A model generated the notes under the pieces. That model had not been told where the DNA came from, did no database searches, and worked only from the letters and a program-made list of their open reading frames with translations. The position numbers were made by a program, and so were the translations under genes. This document shows positions 17,440-26,385 of a DNA stretch of 64,000 nucleotides, piece by piece. The number at the start of each line of letters is the position of its first letter. Position 1 is the first letter of the stretch. Location: NCBI GenBank assembly GCA_050288625.1, contig JBNKEE010000010.1, forward strand, positions 1 to 64,000. Reading direction: 5' to 3'. Source of the stretch: JAAGZL01 sp050288625 (lineage in GTDB: Bacteria; Pseudomonadota; Gammaproteobacteria; Chromatiales; Chromatiaceae).

Positions 17440-20148
17440 TTATGCTTGCTGAGGTTGTTCTGATCGCCCAGGGAAATCAGCAGCAGCACCTTTAGGATGT
17501 CCCAAAGGCTTCAGTTTCACTAACAGCAATGGCAATAGAGTCAGGTTTCCAATAAGTGCCACTAACATGGCAAGCCCGGTAAGGACGCCAAAGTAAATCG
17601 ATGGAATAAAGTTGGATAAAGCCATGATAGAGAAACCGAGCGTAACGGTTATGGAAGTGTAATATATGGCCCTGCCCACGCTGGCATGACAACGTTTGAC
17701 CGCACCCCAATAATCTCCATCTTTTCCCAACTCTTCCCGGAATCGATGGATATAATGGATGGCATTATCCACGCCTATTCCAATGGTAATGGCAGCGATG
17801 GTAATGGTCATAATATCCAGTCTGATCCCTAACCAACCCATCAACCCCAGTATTATACCTGCAGCCACCACGGTCGGGATCACGCCGATGGCCGCAAGCT
17901 TCCAATGCTGAAACAGCATAAAGAACATTACAAATATGGCCAGGAACACCATACTCAAAGTCAGTATCTGGGAGCGGAACAGACTCTGCAACACATTATT
18001 ATAGAGAACCAGCATGCCAGATAACTTTACCTGATTAGGCTCCAGATTGAACTTTGTAATCAGGTCACCTCTAATTTTCTTCAGTAGCGCATCGCGCTGA
18101 AGGTTTTTGTCTGAATCTATAACCCGGATGCCGAAATGAATTTGGTTGCCATCCTTGGACATATAGGGATCCAGGATCTGCGCCTTTACCTTGTCAGGCA
18201 GGCGTTTATACACAACACCCAGGCTGAAATTATCCAGCGGCACATCGTTATTGAGCATGGTCATCATGTTCATAGTAGTTGCCAACGAAAGCACCTTACC
18301 TGTTTCTGGGAGGGAATTAAGATAATTATGTATCTTTTGTACATCTTCCAACTGGAACATGTTAAACCAATAACTCGTACCAGTGATGCCTGCTGACTCA
18401 TTTTCGAATTCTGCGCCAAGGTCCAGATCTAGATCCACATCCTGGTCATCCGCAAAGGCCTCATCATCTTCACTGACATTAGGTGCATCTACGACCTGGT
18501 CAGCAGCTGTCGATCCTGGCAACACTTCCGGCTCGAATACGGCATCGTTTGGCTCAGAATCTGTCACTTCCATATCCTTATCAGCCAATCCAGATCCACC
18601 GCCACTGCCGCTATTCAATGTATCCGAAAACTCTTTCGGCGGATCAAGAACCACATCTAGCGGCGTTGTCCCTCCTAGTTTCCTGTCGATCAACACCATG
18701 CCTTTATAGATCTCTGTGGACTCTTTAAAGTAGTCGATAAACCGATTTTCAACCGACAGCTTGCCAATACCTACAAGCCCCAACACCACAATCAATAGAT
18801 ATATTGCCAGGATAGGGCCGCCAAATCGCTCGATCCCATTAGCCAAGGAGCGAGTAAACGCAGCGGTGGCATCATGCTTGCGCAATACCGGAGTCCCCGG
18901 CTTCAACGGAGCCAGGGCTGCAGGAAAGATGACGAAGGCAACCAGGAAAGACAACCCAACACCCACCACCATCATCCACCCAAAATCAATCACTGGACGG
19001 ATCCCGCTAACTATCAGGGAGGCAAAGGCAACCATGGTGGTAAGAGACGTATACACCGAAGGAGCAAACTTGGAGCGCATGGTCTCCTTCAACAGCCAGA
19101 GTTGGGAACGGCTTGGGTCCTCTGCATGCAGCTCCTGATGCCGTACGATTAAATGCACAGCCAGAGAAAGAGTGATAATCAACAGCAGTGAGATAAAGTT
19201 GGAAGAGACAACGGTTACGCGCCAATCAACCAACCCCAGAAATCCCACCATAAAGATCGCAGCTGCCACACAGATCATCAAAGGGACCAACACCCAACGT
19301 GGCTGCTTGAATGCTATGCTCAATAACACGATCAAGAATATCGTTACACCTATCCCAAAAATGCGGATATCGCTATCTATAAAATCGATCATATCAGATG
19401 CGATCATTGGCACACCGCCGAGATGGATCTCCCCCTTATCCTTGTACTTCTCCAGGATAGTCCGCACTGACGCTATATCAGCCTGAAGCTGGTTCTGTAA
19501 TCTGGTATTTTCCTGCCTTATCTCAGCCGTTATCTCTTCCAACCTGTCGGACTCTTCCTTCGTCAGCTTGGATGACATCTGCTTTTCCCAGATCTGGTCA
19601 CGCTGTTTTTGCAGATCTAGCTGGGTCTGGTCATGTTTGAGATAGACCAACAGCGCGGTGACCTTCTCATCCTTACTAGTTAGTAGGTTACCGTATAGAG
19701 GGCTCTCTCTAAACTCTTTGCGCGCCAGATCAATATCCATACCCTTGGTCTCGAGGGTGCGCACCCCTTCCTGAAGCTCGGAAACAGAGACGCGCGGACT
19801 ATTGATAAGCGGCACATCCAATATGCTAAGGACCGACTCCACTCGATCCAACGCACCAAGTTCATCCCGTAGATCCTGGATAGCTGCCAAGCTTTGCTTG
19901 GAAAACAGATCTGCCTTGGGTTGCAGGGTGACAACCAAGAAATCGTCTGACCCGTATCTGGCTCGTATGGCACGATAAAAGCGCAGGTCCTGATCATTTT
20001 CCAGCACCAAAGAGTCTGACGACGCATCTAACTTGAAGTCTTGGGCAAACCAAACCGCCAGCAACAGCAGTAAGATAACAACCAAACCAATAGCCTTTGG
20101 TCTCTCCAGGATAATTCGATAGTAGTAGTCCTTTATTTGCTGAATCAT
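17440..20148 (-). CDS. MMPL/RND superfamily exporter
   Basis: A 902-residue membrane protein with two copies of one helix, a large periplasmic loop and about five helices, the RND/MMPL plan. The first periplasmic loop holds a coiled-coil-like stretch at 180-235. The sterol-sensing-type helices include LLLIITLSLAVHLIVRH and TITIAAITIGIGVDNAIHYIHRF near 800. The second loop has an acidic low-complexity insert at about 507-588 rich in Asp and Glu (for example DDQDVDLDLDLG). Related proteins move lipids or hopanoids. It lies 128 bases after the histidine phosphatase gene on the same strand. The substrate is unknown. Confidence 0.85.
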   Translation of the reverse strand: MIQQIKDYYYRIILERPKAIGLVVILLLLLAVWFAQDFKLDASSDSLVLENDQDLRFYRAIRARYGSDDFLVVTLQPKADLFSKQSLAAIQDLRDELGALDRVESVLSILDVPLINSPRVSVSELQEGVRTLETKGMDIDLARKEFRESPLYGNLLTSKDEKVTALLVYLKHDQTQLDLQKQRDQIWEKQMSSKLTKEESDRLEEITAEIRQENTRLQNQLQADIASVRTILEKYKDKGEIHLGGVPMIASDMIDFIDSDIRIFGIGVTIFLIVLLSIAFKQPRWVLVPLMICVAAAIFMVGFLGLVDWRVTVVSSNFISLLLIITLSLAVHLIVRHQELHAEDPSRSQLWLLKETMRSKFAPSVYTSLTTMVAFASLIVSGIRPVIDFGWMMVVGVGLSFLVAFVIFPAALAPLKPGTPVLRKHDATAAFTRSLANGIERFGGPILAIYLLIVVLGLVGIGKLSVENRFIDYFKESTEIYKGMVLIDRKLGGTTPLDVVLDPPKEFSDTLNSGSGGGSGLADKDMEVTDSEPNDAVFEPEVLPGSTAADQVVDAPNVSEDDEAFADDQDVDLDLDLGAEFENESAGITGTSYWFNMFQLEDVQKIHNYLNSLPETGKVLSLATTMNMMTMLNNDVPLDNFSLGVVYKRLPDKVKAQILDPYMSKDGNQIHFGIRVIDSDKNLQRDALLKKIRGDLITKFNLEPNQVKLSGMLVLYNNVLQSLFRSQILTLSMVFLAIFVMFFMLFQHWKLAAIGVIPTVVAAGIILGLMGWLGIRLDIMTITIAAITIGIGVDNAIHYIHRFREELGKDGDYWGAVKRCHASVGRAIYYTSITVTLGFSIMALSNFIPSIYFGVLTGLAMLVALIGNLTLLPLLLVKLKPLGHPKGAAADFPGRSEQPQQA

Positions 20149-20276
20149 TGTTATCGTCTTTTCTATTTATGCCCTAACCCCAGTCATCAGTGACCGAACG
20201 CCGATTGAAAGCGTATTAAGATAAAGCTTACCCTGGCCCAGAGCAAGCAGAGATTCATCATGCAGATCTATGTGGA

Positions 20277-20909
20277 TTAAACCTTATATGGGACAGAGAT
20301 TACCTGGTCACGCACAAAGCCTGAAGGCTTCCCGAGTTCATTATATCCAACACACACGCCTTTTTTAAACGAAAAATCCCCAATATAACAATGAGATATC
20401 TTACGCTTAAGATTCTCTGTAAAGGGCAGATCCAGAAAGTGGCAGATCATACCTCTAATAACTCCAGCATGAACTACCAACAAAATAGTCTCGTTCTTGT
20501 GCTTCTCCCAGAGTGTCTCTATAAAGCCCACACTGCGCTGTTGCATCTGCCGAAAACTCTCCCCTTTGGGGTAGATAAAATCAGGATCATTCTTATGTTT
20601 CGGGATATGCCTCTCGACCCACTTCTTGCTCTTTTTGTACAGAGATCCATAGTTGATTTCGTTTAGTTCGGCCTGGTCATGAATAAGCTTTATGCCCCTC
20701 TTTTTTGCGTGATACATACCTGTCTGCCGGGATCTTTCCAAATCGCTGGTATAGATGGCGGAAAACTCCAGGGAATTCTCGTGCATAACTCCGTCCACAA
20801 ACGCCACGTCTATCTGCCAATCTTCTGAACGTGGAGAGTCACCCCATCCCATTATATGCCCTGATTTGTTAATCAGGGTCTTGTAGTGACGCACCGCGAT
20901 TATGCGCAT
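20277..20909 (-). CDS. Histidine phosphatase family protein with RHY instead of RHG
   Basis: A 210-residue phosphoglycerate-mutase-like protein. The first catalytic motif is VRHYKT at residues 6-11, so Arg and the phospho-acceptor His are kept but the usual glycine is tyrosine. Other motifs are present: TSDLERSRQTG with the second Arg, AELNEINYGSLY with the acid, and VVHAGVIRG with the second His. It is therefore probably active, though the Tyr may change the pocket. It lies 67 bases after the 2-phosphoglycerate-kinase-like gene on the same strand, which hints that it acts on a phosphorylated glycerate or related product. Confidence 0.85.
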   Translation of the reverse strand: MRIIAVRHYKTLINKSGHIMGWGDSPRSEDWQIDVAFVDGVMHENSLEFSAIYTSDLERSRQTGMYHAKKRGIKLIHDQAELNEINYGSLYKKSKKWVERHIPKHKNDPDFIYPKGESFRQMQQRSVGFIETLWEKHKNETILLVVHAGVIRGMICHFLDLPFTENLKRKISHCYIGDFSFKKGVCVGYNELGKPSGFVRDQVISVPYKV

Positions 20910-20976
20910 ATATATGCTATCCCCAGTCAGGCCAACAGGTATAATTTATCGGCAACATCATCCTTATCCTGACTTA

Positions 20977-22152
20977 TTATTTATCAGACTCCACAGGGAA
21001 AAACTTGATTATGGTATCACTGATAATCCCGAGAACTTCGCTTATGGTGTCGCCTATCGCCTGGTTGGCCACTATAGGTATGCCCACCCTGTCCGCCTCA
21101 TTCAGCAGATAACTCTGCAATTCCCAGATATCATCTATATGATTTAGATATTTTTCTGCTTTCCTTTCGGCACTGATCCTGGCCCTGGCCTTAAAGCGCT
21201 TGCGCAGGCTGGCCTTATCCATGGTTGCCAACATCAGGGGGATTACAATCACATCACTACTAACATCTTTCATACTGATATGGGTTGGTAGTACATGCAC
21301 GCCCTCCAAAATAAGGTGCTGACTCTCAAGTGAGGCTCTTGAGATAGCCGCCTCCAGTGCCGGCTGCATTGTGTTGATCTGAGAAAGGAACCCGGTGATG
21401 ACAGGGCTGTCCACCTCTTTGCGCTGTAGTTGACGCGGAAAAGGCAACCCACGCCAGGCGGCGAAACTCGAATGCATTAATGTAGGAATGGCTTGGCTTG
21501 GCAAATATGAGCGTATTATCTCACGCATCATGTCTGTAGATTGAATCCCTGCAATATCCAAACGATAGGCCAACTCCGCCGAAACCGTACTCTTACCAGA
21601 CCCGGTAACACCACCGATGAGTAGGATCAAGGTCTTACCTGAATTTTCGAACTCCCGCCAGGATAGGTATCTGTTTGCGGTCTCAACGCCAGCGTACTCT
21701 TTCAGGCAACCATAGATAATCTTGCGTAGATCACTATGATCAATCTCTTTGACACCATCACTCAGCAAGGACTCATGCACCCCGATGGCCCCCTTCCTGG
21801 CTATCTCAGTCGAGATTGCGCAGGCCTCCAGAGAGTGGGTCAGAATCCCTACCGAGAAACGATCACTACGCAAAGGCGAGTGCACGATAATATCCGTATC
21901 CAACAAGGGCTTGTTCTCATAAGCACGGCGCGCATCCCCGCCATGCTCGCATTCCAACAGATCGGCTACCAGAAGAAATAGATCATGTTTGCTGATCTGC
22001 TCTACATCCTTTAGCCTGTCTCTAATCTCTTGCGATAATGTATAGGCGTCTATGTAGGTCAGGCCTGCCTTGATCAAAGACTGCACCAGGATCCCCCTAA
22101 AGAATGGGATCTTATCTCCTCCATCCTTATTTATTACTATTGTCTTCGCCAT
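20977..22152 (-). CDS. 2-phosphoglycerate kinase-like protein with ATP-cone domain
   Basis: A 391-residue protein with an N-terminal ATP-cone-like region (about 1-95: VINKDGGDKIPFFRGILVQSL and following) and a P-loop kinase domain, Walker A GGVTGSGKST at 180-189. LILEGVHVLPTHI and the C-terminal part match the 2-phosphoglycerate kinases known from methanogens, which make 2,3-bisphosphoglycerate on the way to cyclic 2,3-diphosphoglycerate. Bacterial members are not well characterised to my knowledge. No cyclic-diphosphoglycerate synthetase is visible nearby. It seems to head an operon with the histidine phosphatase. The true substrate may differ. Confidence 0.75.
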   Translation of the reverse strand: MAKTIVINKDGGDKIPFFRGILVQSLIKAGLTYIDAYTLSQEIRDRLKDVEQISKHDLFLLVADLLECEHGGDARRAYENKPLLDTDIIVHSPLRSDRFSVGILTHSLEACAISTEIARKGAIGVHESLLSDGVKEIDHSDLRKIIYGCLKEYAGVETANRYLSWREFENSGKTLILLIGGVTGSGKSTVSAELAYRLDIAGIQSTDMMREIIRSYLPSQAIPTLMHSSFAAWRGLPFPRQLQRKEVDSPVITGFLSQINTMQPALEAAISRASLESQHLILEGVHVLPTHISMKDVSSDVIVIPLMLATMDKASLRKRFKARARISAERKAEKYLNHIDDIWELQSYLLNEADRVGIPIVANQAIGDTISEVLGIISDTIIKFFPVESDK

Positions 22153-22336
22153 AAATGACTCAATATCCTTGTATCTACTTGTTTATGCATTAACTGTTAT
22201 AGCGTATTAATAACACAATATATTAAGACAAAACCTCAAGAAAATCTTACGCCTTCCACTGTAGAATAGGTCATATATCTAACTAGCCTTTTGAAAACCC
22301 TCAAATTAATCTGCTTCACAAAAACATATTAAGCTG

Positions 22337-22364
22337 TTGACCTTTATGCAGATAGGGATAGAAT
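22337..22364 (+). promoter_or_regulatory. Promoter of the cold-shock gene
   Basis: TTGACC (22337-22342), a 16-base spacer and TAGAAT (22359-22364) make a good sigma-70 promoter. Transcription would begin near 22371, giving a leader of about 150 bases, the length typical of cspA-type thermosensitive leaders. Confidence 0.6.
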
Positions 22365-22370
22365 GGGCCT

Positions 22371-22524
22371 GCTGCGTATGGAATATGCAATCTACAGTGA
22401 TAAAGCAGTCTCGGCGAACTTTTTCTCCCCTGCTCTTGAAGCGTAGTTTCTTCACGTTACACAGCAATTTGGGTTGGCCATATTTATATGGCAAAAAAGT
22501 TTCGTTACATCAGAGGATTTAAAA
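22371..22524 (+). promoter_or_regulatory. Long 5' leader of the cold-shock mRNA
   Basis: About 154 untranslated bases between the predicted start of transcription and the ATG. Long structured leaders of this size control cspA mRNA stability and translation by temperature. I do not see a clear match to the E. coli cold box, so the function rests on length and context. The remainder of the 22153-22524 gap holds the promoter of the divergent kinase operon at most. Confidence 0.4.
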
Positions 22525-22734
22525 ATGGCTGAACAGCAAACAGGCACCGTCAAGTGGTTTAATGACGCGAAAGGTTACGGATTTATTGAGCGCGAAGGCG
22601 GAGCCGACCTATTCGTTCATTTCCGTTCTATAGTCGGTGACGGCCACAGAACGTTGAAAGATGGACAGCAGGTCCAGTTCACAGAAGTTGAAGGACAGAA
22701 AGGTCCCCAAGCTGAAAACGTCACCCCGCTATAA
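22525..22734 (+). CDS. Cold-shock domain protein (Csp family)
   Basis: A 69-residue protein that is one cold-shock domain, with RNP1 KGYGFIE and RNP2 LFVHF (the family usually has VFVHY/F). It binds single-stranded RNA or DNA and acts as an RNA chaperone. I start at ATG 22525 with an AGAGGA site ten bases before; the longer frame to 22474 lies in the leader. The gene has its own promoter and a hairpin after it, so it is a single transcription unit. Whether it answers to cold or to growth phase is not shown. Confidence 0.95.
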   Translation: MAEQQTGTVKWFNDAKGYGFIEREGGADLFVHFRSIVGDGHRTLKDGQQVQFTEVEGQKGPQAENVTPL

Positions 22735-22759
22735 GGGATGACTACAAACCGATTAACTA

Positions 22760-22785
22760 GCCCAGCCCGGGCAACCTGGCTGGGC
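22760..22785. terminator. Hairpin terminator between csp and phoR
   Basis: Perfect eight-base stem GCCCAGCC / GGCTGGGC with a ten-base loop, followed by GTTCTC on the plus strand. It lies 26 bases after the csp stop and 25 bases from the phoR stop, so it may serve both converging units. The T-run is poor. Confidence 0.6.
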
Positions 22786-22809
22786 GTTCTCATTGGTACG
22801 CGAAAAACT

Positions 22810-24102
22810 CTATTTGTTGGGGAATTCAATCCTAACTTGGCTCCCCTTCCCCACCTCACTGGTAATCTGCAATCTGCCCTTATGCCTGGATACGGACCTG
22901 TTCACTATGGATAGCCCCAAACCGGTACCACCTGACTCTCTCGACCTGCCGGCATCAACCCGATAGAAGGGTTCGGTCAGATGAGGCAGATGATGGGCAG
23001 GTATGCCGTCTCCTGAATCCACTACCTTAAATACCGACAAACCACCTTCTTTGAACCAGTGAATATCTATCCTGGTGCCAGCAGGTGTGTGATGTACGGC
23101 ATTCAGTATTACGTTATAGAACAGGCTTTCCAATGTCTTCTGTTCTCCCATCAACCTCAGTGACGGTTCCATCTCCAGGGTAATTACATGCCCGCTGTCA
23201 TGGGCCAGAATCCTGGCATCGGAAACCGCCCTTTCCAACAAGGCCGGCACATCCACATCCTCCGGCACAAAACCTTCCTGCCCTAAATCCAACCTGGATA
23301 ACATCAATAAGTCATCCACTATGCCGCTCATCCTTTCTGACTGCTGATACATCAGCTCCACAACATGAGCCCATTGCCCTGGGATATCACTACCATCCAT
23401 ATGCATGGTCTCAAGAAATCCACTAAGAACGGTAAGCGGGGTCTTCAGCTCATGAGAGACATTGGCCACAAAATCATTGCGCATCCGATCCAGGTGATAT
23501 ACTCGTGTGATGTCTCTCGCCACCAACAGCGCCAGTCCATCCTCCTCGGATAAAACAGTCAACTGGATGGACATGATCCGAGCCCTGTCTGACGGCGACT
23601 CCAGCTCTAGCGGCATGGAGAAATCACCCGCAGCCAGATACTCTTCCAGCACCGGATGCCCCGCTTTTTCCACCAGCGACCCCAAGCGCTCATCCTCAGG
23701 ATCAAGACCAAATATCTCTCTGCCCGCTCGGTTGCACCAGCGAATCTGCCAATCTGGCCACAACAACATCACCGCATCTGGAAAGGCCTCGAATGCGTTG
23801 CGAAACATAGATACTACCTGGGTGTTGTAGCGTTCTTGATCATGCGCTCGCTGTTGTAAATCAGCGATATGTCTAGCGAGACCAGGTATAACGCCCGACT
23901 CTTTTGATGCCGACACCCCAACACCGGTTGCCAACATTCGGCTCAGTTTCCATATCTGGAACAGATACCAACCCATCGCGAAAACCAAACCAGCGGTAAG
24001 AAAAATGAGATACGATTGAAACAGCATGCCACCAACCAGAGCAACCAGAATGATCAGGAACAGAACCCTGATTTCGCCATACCATTCAGACAGGTCTGAC
24101 AT
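22810..24102 (-). CDS. phoR: Phosphate regulon sensor kinase PhoR
   Basis: Sensor histidine kinase of 430 residues. Two hydrophobic segments at 10-50 anchor it in the membrane with almost no periplasmic part, as in PhoR. A PAS-like region follows (about 95-200), then HisKA with phospho-acceptor His217 in NVSHELKTPL, and HATPase motifs DSGDGIPAHHL and GGTGLGLSIV. I start at ATG 24102 (MSDLSEWYG); the open frame to 24246 lies within phoB. It is 2 bases after the phoB stop, last gene of the pst operon. It controls PhoB according to the state of the Pst transporter through PhoU. Confidence 0.94.
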   Translation of the reverse strand: MSDLSEWYGEIRVLFLIILVALVGGMLFQSYLIFLTAGLVFAMGWYLFQIWKLSRMLATGVGVSASKESGVIPGLARHIADLQQRAHDQERYNTQVVSMFRNAFEAFPDAVMLLWPDWQIRWCNRAGREIFGLDPEDERLGSLVEKAGHPVLEEYLAAGDFSMPLELESPSDRARIMSIQLTVLSEEDGLALLVARDITRVYHLDRMRNDFVANVSHELKTPLTVLSGFLETMHMDGSDIPGQWAHVVELMYQQSERMSGIVDDLLMLSRLDLGQEGFVPEDVDVPALLERAVSDARILAHDSGHVITLEMEPSLRLMGEQKTLESLFYNVILNAVHHTPAGTRIDIHWFKEGGLSVFKVVDSGDGIPAHHLPHLTEPFYRVDAGRSRESGGTGLGLSIVNRSVSRHKGRLQITSEVGKGSQVRIEFPNK

Positions 24103-24104
24103 TG

Positions 24105-24785
24105 TCACCCCTTGGTCGACAGCCTGTAGCCAACTCCACGCACAGTCTGGATCAAGCCGGCATGGCCGGTTGGCTCCAGTGCGGCGCGCAGTCTTCTTAT
24201 GTGCACATCCACCGTACGGTCTTCCACATAAGTATCGCCCCCCCACACCTTATCCAGCAATTGAGCACGAGAAAATACCCGTTCCGGGCGCGCCATCAAA
24301 AAATGCAGCAGTCTAAACTCGGCCGGCGAAAGTTCGATACGATACTTGTCGGAGAACGCATCTCTCGTTTCCGGATTCAGCCGCAGCCCTCCTATCTCGA
24401 TCTCAGACTGATCCAGAGAACTGCGTCGCAATAAAGACTTAATACGCGCCACCAGTTCACCGGGCGAAAATGGCTTGGTAACATAATCATCGGCCCCTAC
24501 ATCCAGCCCCCTGATCTTGTCCTGCTCTGACCCACGCGCCGTCAACATGATTATTGGTATGTCCTTGGTGGAATCCTGACGCCGCAGTTCGCGCGCCAGA
24601 TCCAGTCCTGATTGACCCGGCATCATAACGTCCAGCAGGATAAGATCAGGACCTTCGCTTACTATTCGCCGTTTTGCCTCCATAGCATCCGCTGCTTCGA
24701 CACATTCATAGCCGGCACGCGACAGGGTGAACCTCACCATCTCACGAATGGCTGGTTCATCATCCACTATCAGCAGCTTAGCCAT
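24105..24785 (-). CDS. phoB: Phosphate regulon response regulator PhoB
   Basis: OmpR/PhoB-class regulator of 226 residues: receiver domain with phospho-acceptor Asp52 in LILLDVMMPG, acidic pair in IVDDEP, and Lys in VTKPFSPGEL; then the winged-helix DNA-binding domain ending in EDRTVDVHIRRLRAALEP and VRGVGYRLS. It binds Pho boxes such as the one before pstS (30330-30349). The start overlaps the end of the upstream pstB by eight bases, so regulator and transporter are translated together. Confidence 0.96.
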   Translation of the reverse strand: MAKLLIVDDEPAIREMVRFTLSRAGYECVEAADAMEAKRRIVSEGPDLILLDVMMPGQSGLDLARELRRQDSTKDIPIIMLTARGSEQDKIRGLDVGADDYVTKPFSPGELVARIKSLLRRSSLDQSEIEIGGLRLNPETRDAFSDKYRIELSPAEFRLLHFLMARPERVFSRAQLLDKVWGGDTYVEDRTVDVHIRRLRAALEPTGHAGLIQTVRGVGYRLSTKG

Positions 24786-25578
24786 ACCTGCCTTCGATGT
24801 AGTCTGCAGTCTCCTTGTGCCTTGGGGTTACAAAGAGATCATTGGTTGCACCCTGTTCTACCACCTTCCCCATTAGCATAAAAACACATTCGTCACTGGC
24901 GCGGCGGGCCTGGGCCATATTATGAGTCACGATCAATATGGTGTACTTACCTCTTAGTTCCCATATCAACTCTTCCACTGCGGCAGTACCTTCCGGATCC
25001 AGGGCCGAACAGGGTTCATCCATCAACAGAATCTTTGGCTTAACCGGCAATAGACGGGCGATGCACAGTTTCTGTTGCTCCTCCAGGGAAAGCTCCGTAG
25101 CTTTGCTATCCAGCCTATCCTTGACCTTGTCCCACAACAATACCTGCCGCAGAGACTCCTCTACAATCTCCTCCAGATCCCGCTTGGAGGCCTCGTTGCC
25201 TTTGTTGTGCAATTGATGCCCGAACAAAACATTGTCCCGGATAGAGATCGGCAGCGGATTGGGACGCTGAAACACCATGCCAATCTGCTTGCGTACCTGC
25301 ACCAGTTCCACTGCCGGGTCATAGATGTTGTGATCGAACACGTTGATGCGGCCGTCAATACGCACATACCCCAGACGCTCATTGATACGGTTGACGCTAC
25401 GCAGGAAGGTGGATTTACCACAACCGGAAGGACCGATCATAGAGGTAATGATCCCGTTCTTTATATTTAGGTCGATATCGAACATGGCCTGAAAGGTGCC
25501 ATACCAGAGATTGAGTTTCTCTGTAGTAATGGCGTACTCAGTCTGGTCTCGCTCTATGCTTTCTGCTCTTGCTATCAT
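24778..25578 (-). CDS. pstB: Phosphate ABC transporter ATPase PstB, copy with degenerate signature motif
   Basis: A 266-residue ABC ATPase of the PstB family. Walker A GPSGCGKST, Q-loop VFQRPNPLP, Walker B ILLMDEP with SALD, and H-loop VTHNM are all intact. The signature motif is LSLEEQQKL instead of LSGGQQQRL, so its own helical face should not complete a standard ATP site. It lies 15 bases after a second PstB paralogue with the opposite set of defects, which suggests an obligate heterodimer with one working site. It overlaps phoB by eight bases. It powers phosphate uptake through PstC-PstA. Confidence 0.92.
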   Translation of the reverse strand: MIARAESIERDQTEYAITTEKLNLWYGTFQAMFDIDLNIKNGIITSMIGPSGCGKSTFLRSVNRINERLGYVRIDGRINVFDHNIYDPAVELVQVRKQIGMVFQRPNPLPISIRDNVLFGHQLHNKGNEASKRDLEEIVEESLRQVLLWDKVKDRLDSKATELSLEEQQKLCIARLLPVKPKILLMDEPCSALDPEGTAAVEELIWELRGKYTILIVTHNMAQARRASDECVFMLMGKVVEQGATNDLFVTPRHKETADYIEGRYG

Positions 25579-25593
25579 GTTTATGCTGCAGCT

Positions 25594-26385
25594 CTAGCCG
25601 AACTTGCCCTCTACATAATCCCGTGTACGCTGATCACGCACCTCGCCAGTAAATAGATCCTCGGTCACGCCTATCTCAACACACTCACCCCCCAGGAAGA
25701 AGGCGGTACGATCGGCCAGACGCCGAGCCTGCTGCACCAGGTTGGTGACCAGAATAATAGTCATCTCCGACTTCAATTCCTTCAGCACATCCTCGATACG
25801 CATGGTGGTAACCGGGTCGACCGCAATTGAGAACTCGTCCAATATCAACAACTCAGGATCCTGCGACAAGGCGCGGGCGATGGTCAGACGCTGCTGCTGA
25901 CCGCCGGAGAGCAGGCTCCCCAGGGAATCCAGACGGTCCTTCACCTCATCCCACAGTGCCGCCCGCGTCAGACAACGCTCCACGATGATATCCAGCTCCT
26001 GCCTATCCTTGATGCCGCGTAGACGCGGAGACAGGGCCACATTTTCATAGATAGTCAGAGGCAAACCAACCGGCAGGGGAAATACCACTCCGATGCGGCT
26101 GCGCAGACCATATACGTTTCTTATGTTGCGGATATTGATGCCGTTGAACAGGATATCTCCTTGCACCTGCATCTTGCCGTCGAAGGTATCCATCAGGTTT
26201 AGGGTCTTGAGAAAACTGGTCTTGCCGGCGTTGGCCGGGCCGATGATCCCGAACACCTCATTCTCGCGCACATCCAGGCTGACATTGCTCAGGGCGGGTA
26301 CGCCGGCGTAGCTGATAGTCAGATCACGCACGCTGAGCTTTACGTTTTCAGATGCCATATCCGGCATGGCGTCGGCGGCTACCAT
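25594..26385 (-). CDS. pstB: Phosphate ABC transporter ATPase PstB, copy with altered Q- and H-loops
   Basis: A 263-residue PstB-like ATPase with Walker A GPANAGKTS and a normal signature LSGGQQQRL. The Q-loop glutamine is replaced (VFPLPVGLP), Walker B reads LLILDEF where DEP is usual, and the H-loop histidine is Asn in VTNLVQQA. So this copy can offer its signature to a partner site but should be a poor catalyst itself. The start overlaps the pstA stop by seven bases, and it precedes the other pstB. The two probably pair as a heterodimer on PstC-PstA. Confidence 0.9.
   Translation of the reverse strand: MVAADAMPDMASENVKLSVRDLTISYAGVPALSNVSLDVRENEVFGIIGPANAGKTSFLKTLNLMDTFDGKMQVQGDILFNGINIRNIRNVYGLRSRIGVVFPLPVGLPLTIYENVALSPRLRGIKDRQELDIIVERCLTRAALWDEVKDRLDSLGSLLSGGQQQRLTIARALSQDPELLILDEFSIAVDPVTTMRIEDVLKELKSEMTIILVTNLVQQARRLADRTAFFLGGECVEIGVTEDLFTGEVRDQRTRDYVEGKFG

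Noticed and set aside
17266..17463. 65-residue plus-strand frame after dusA
   Set aside because: No ribosome site worth noting, no known family, and its end overlaps the exporter gene on the other strand.
24103..24246. Upstream extension of phoR
   Set aside because: It lies inside phoB; ATG 24102 gives the PhoR N terminus.
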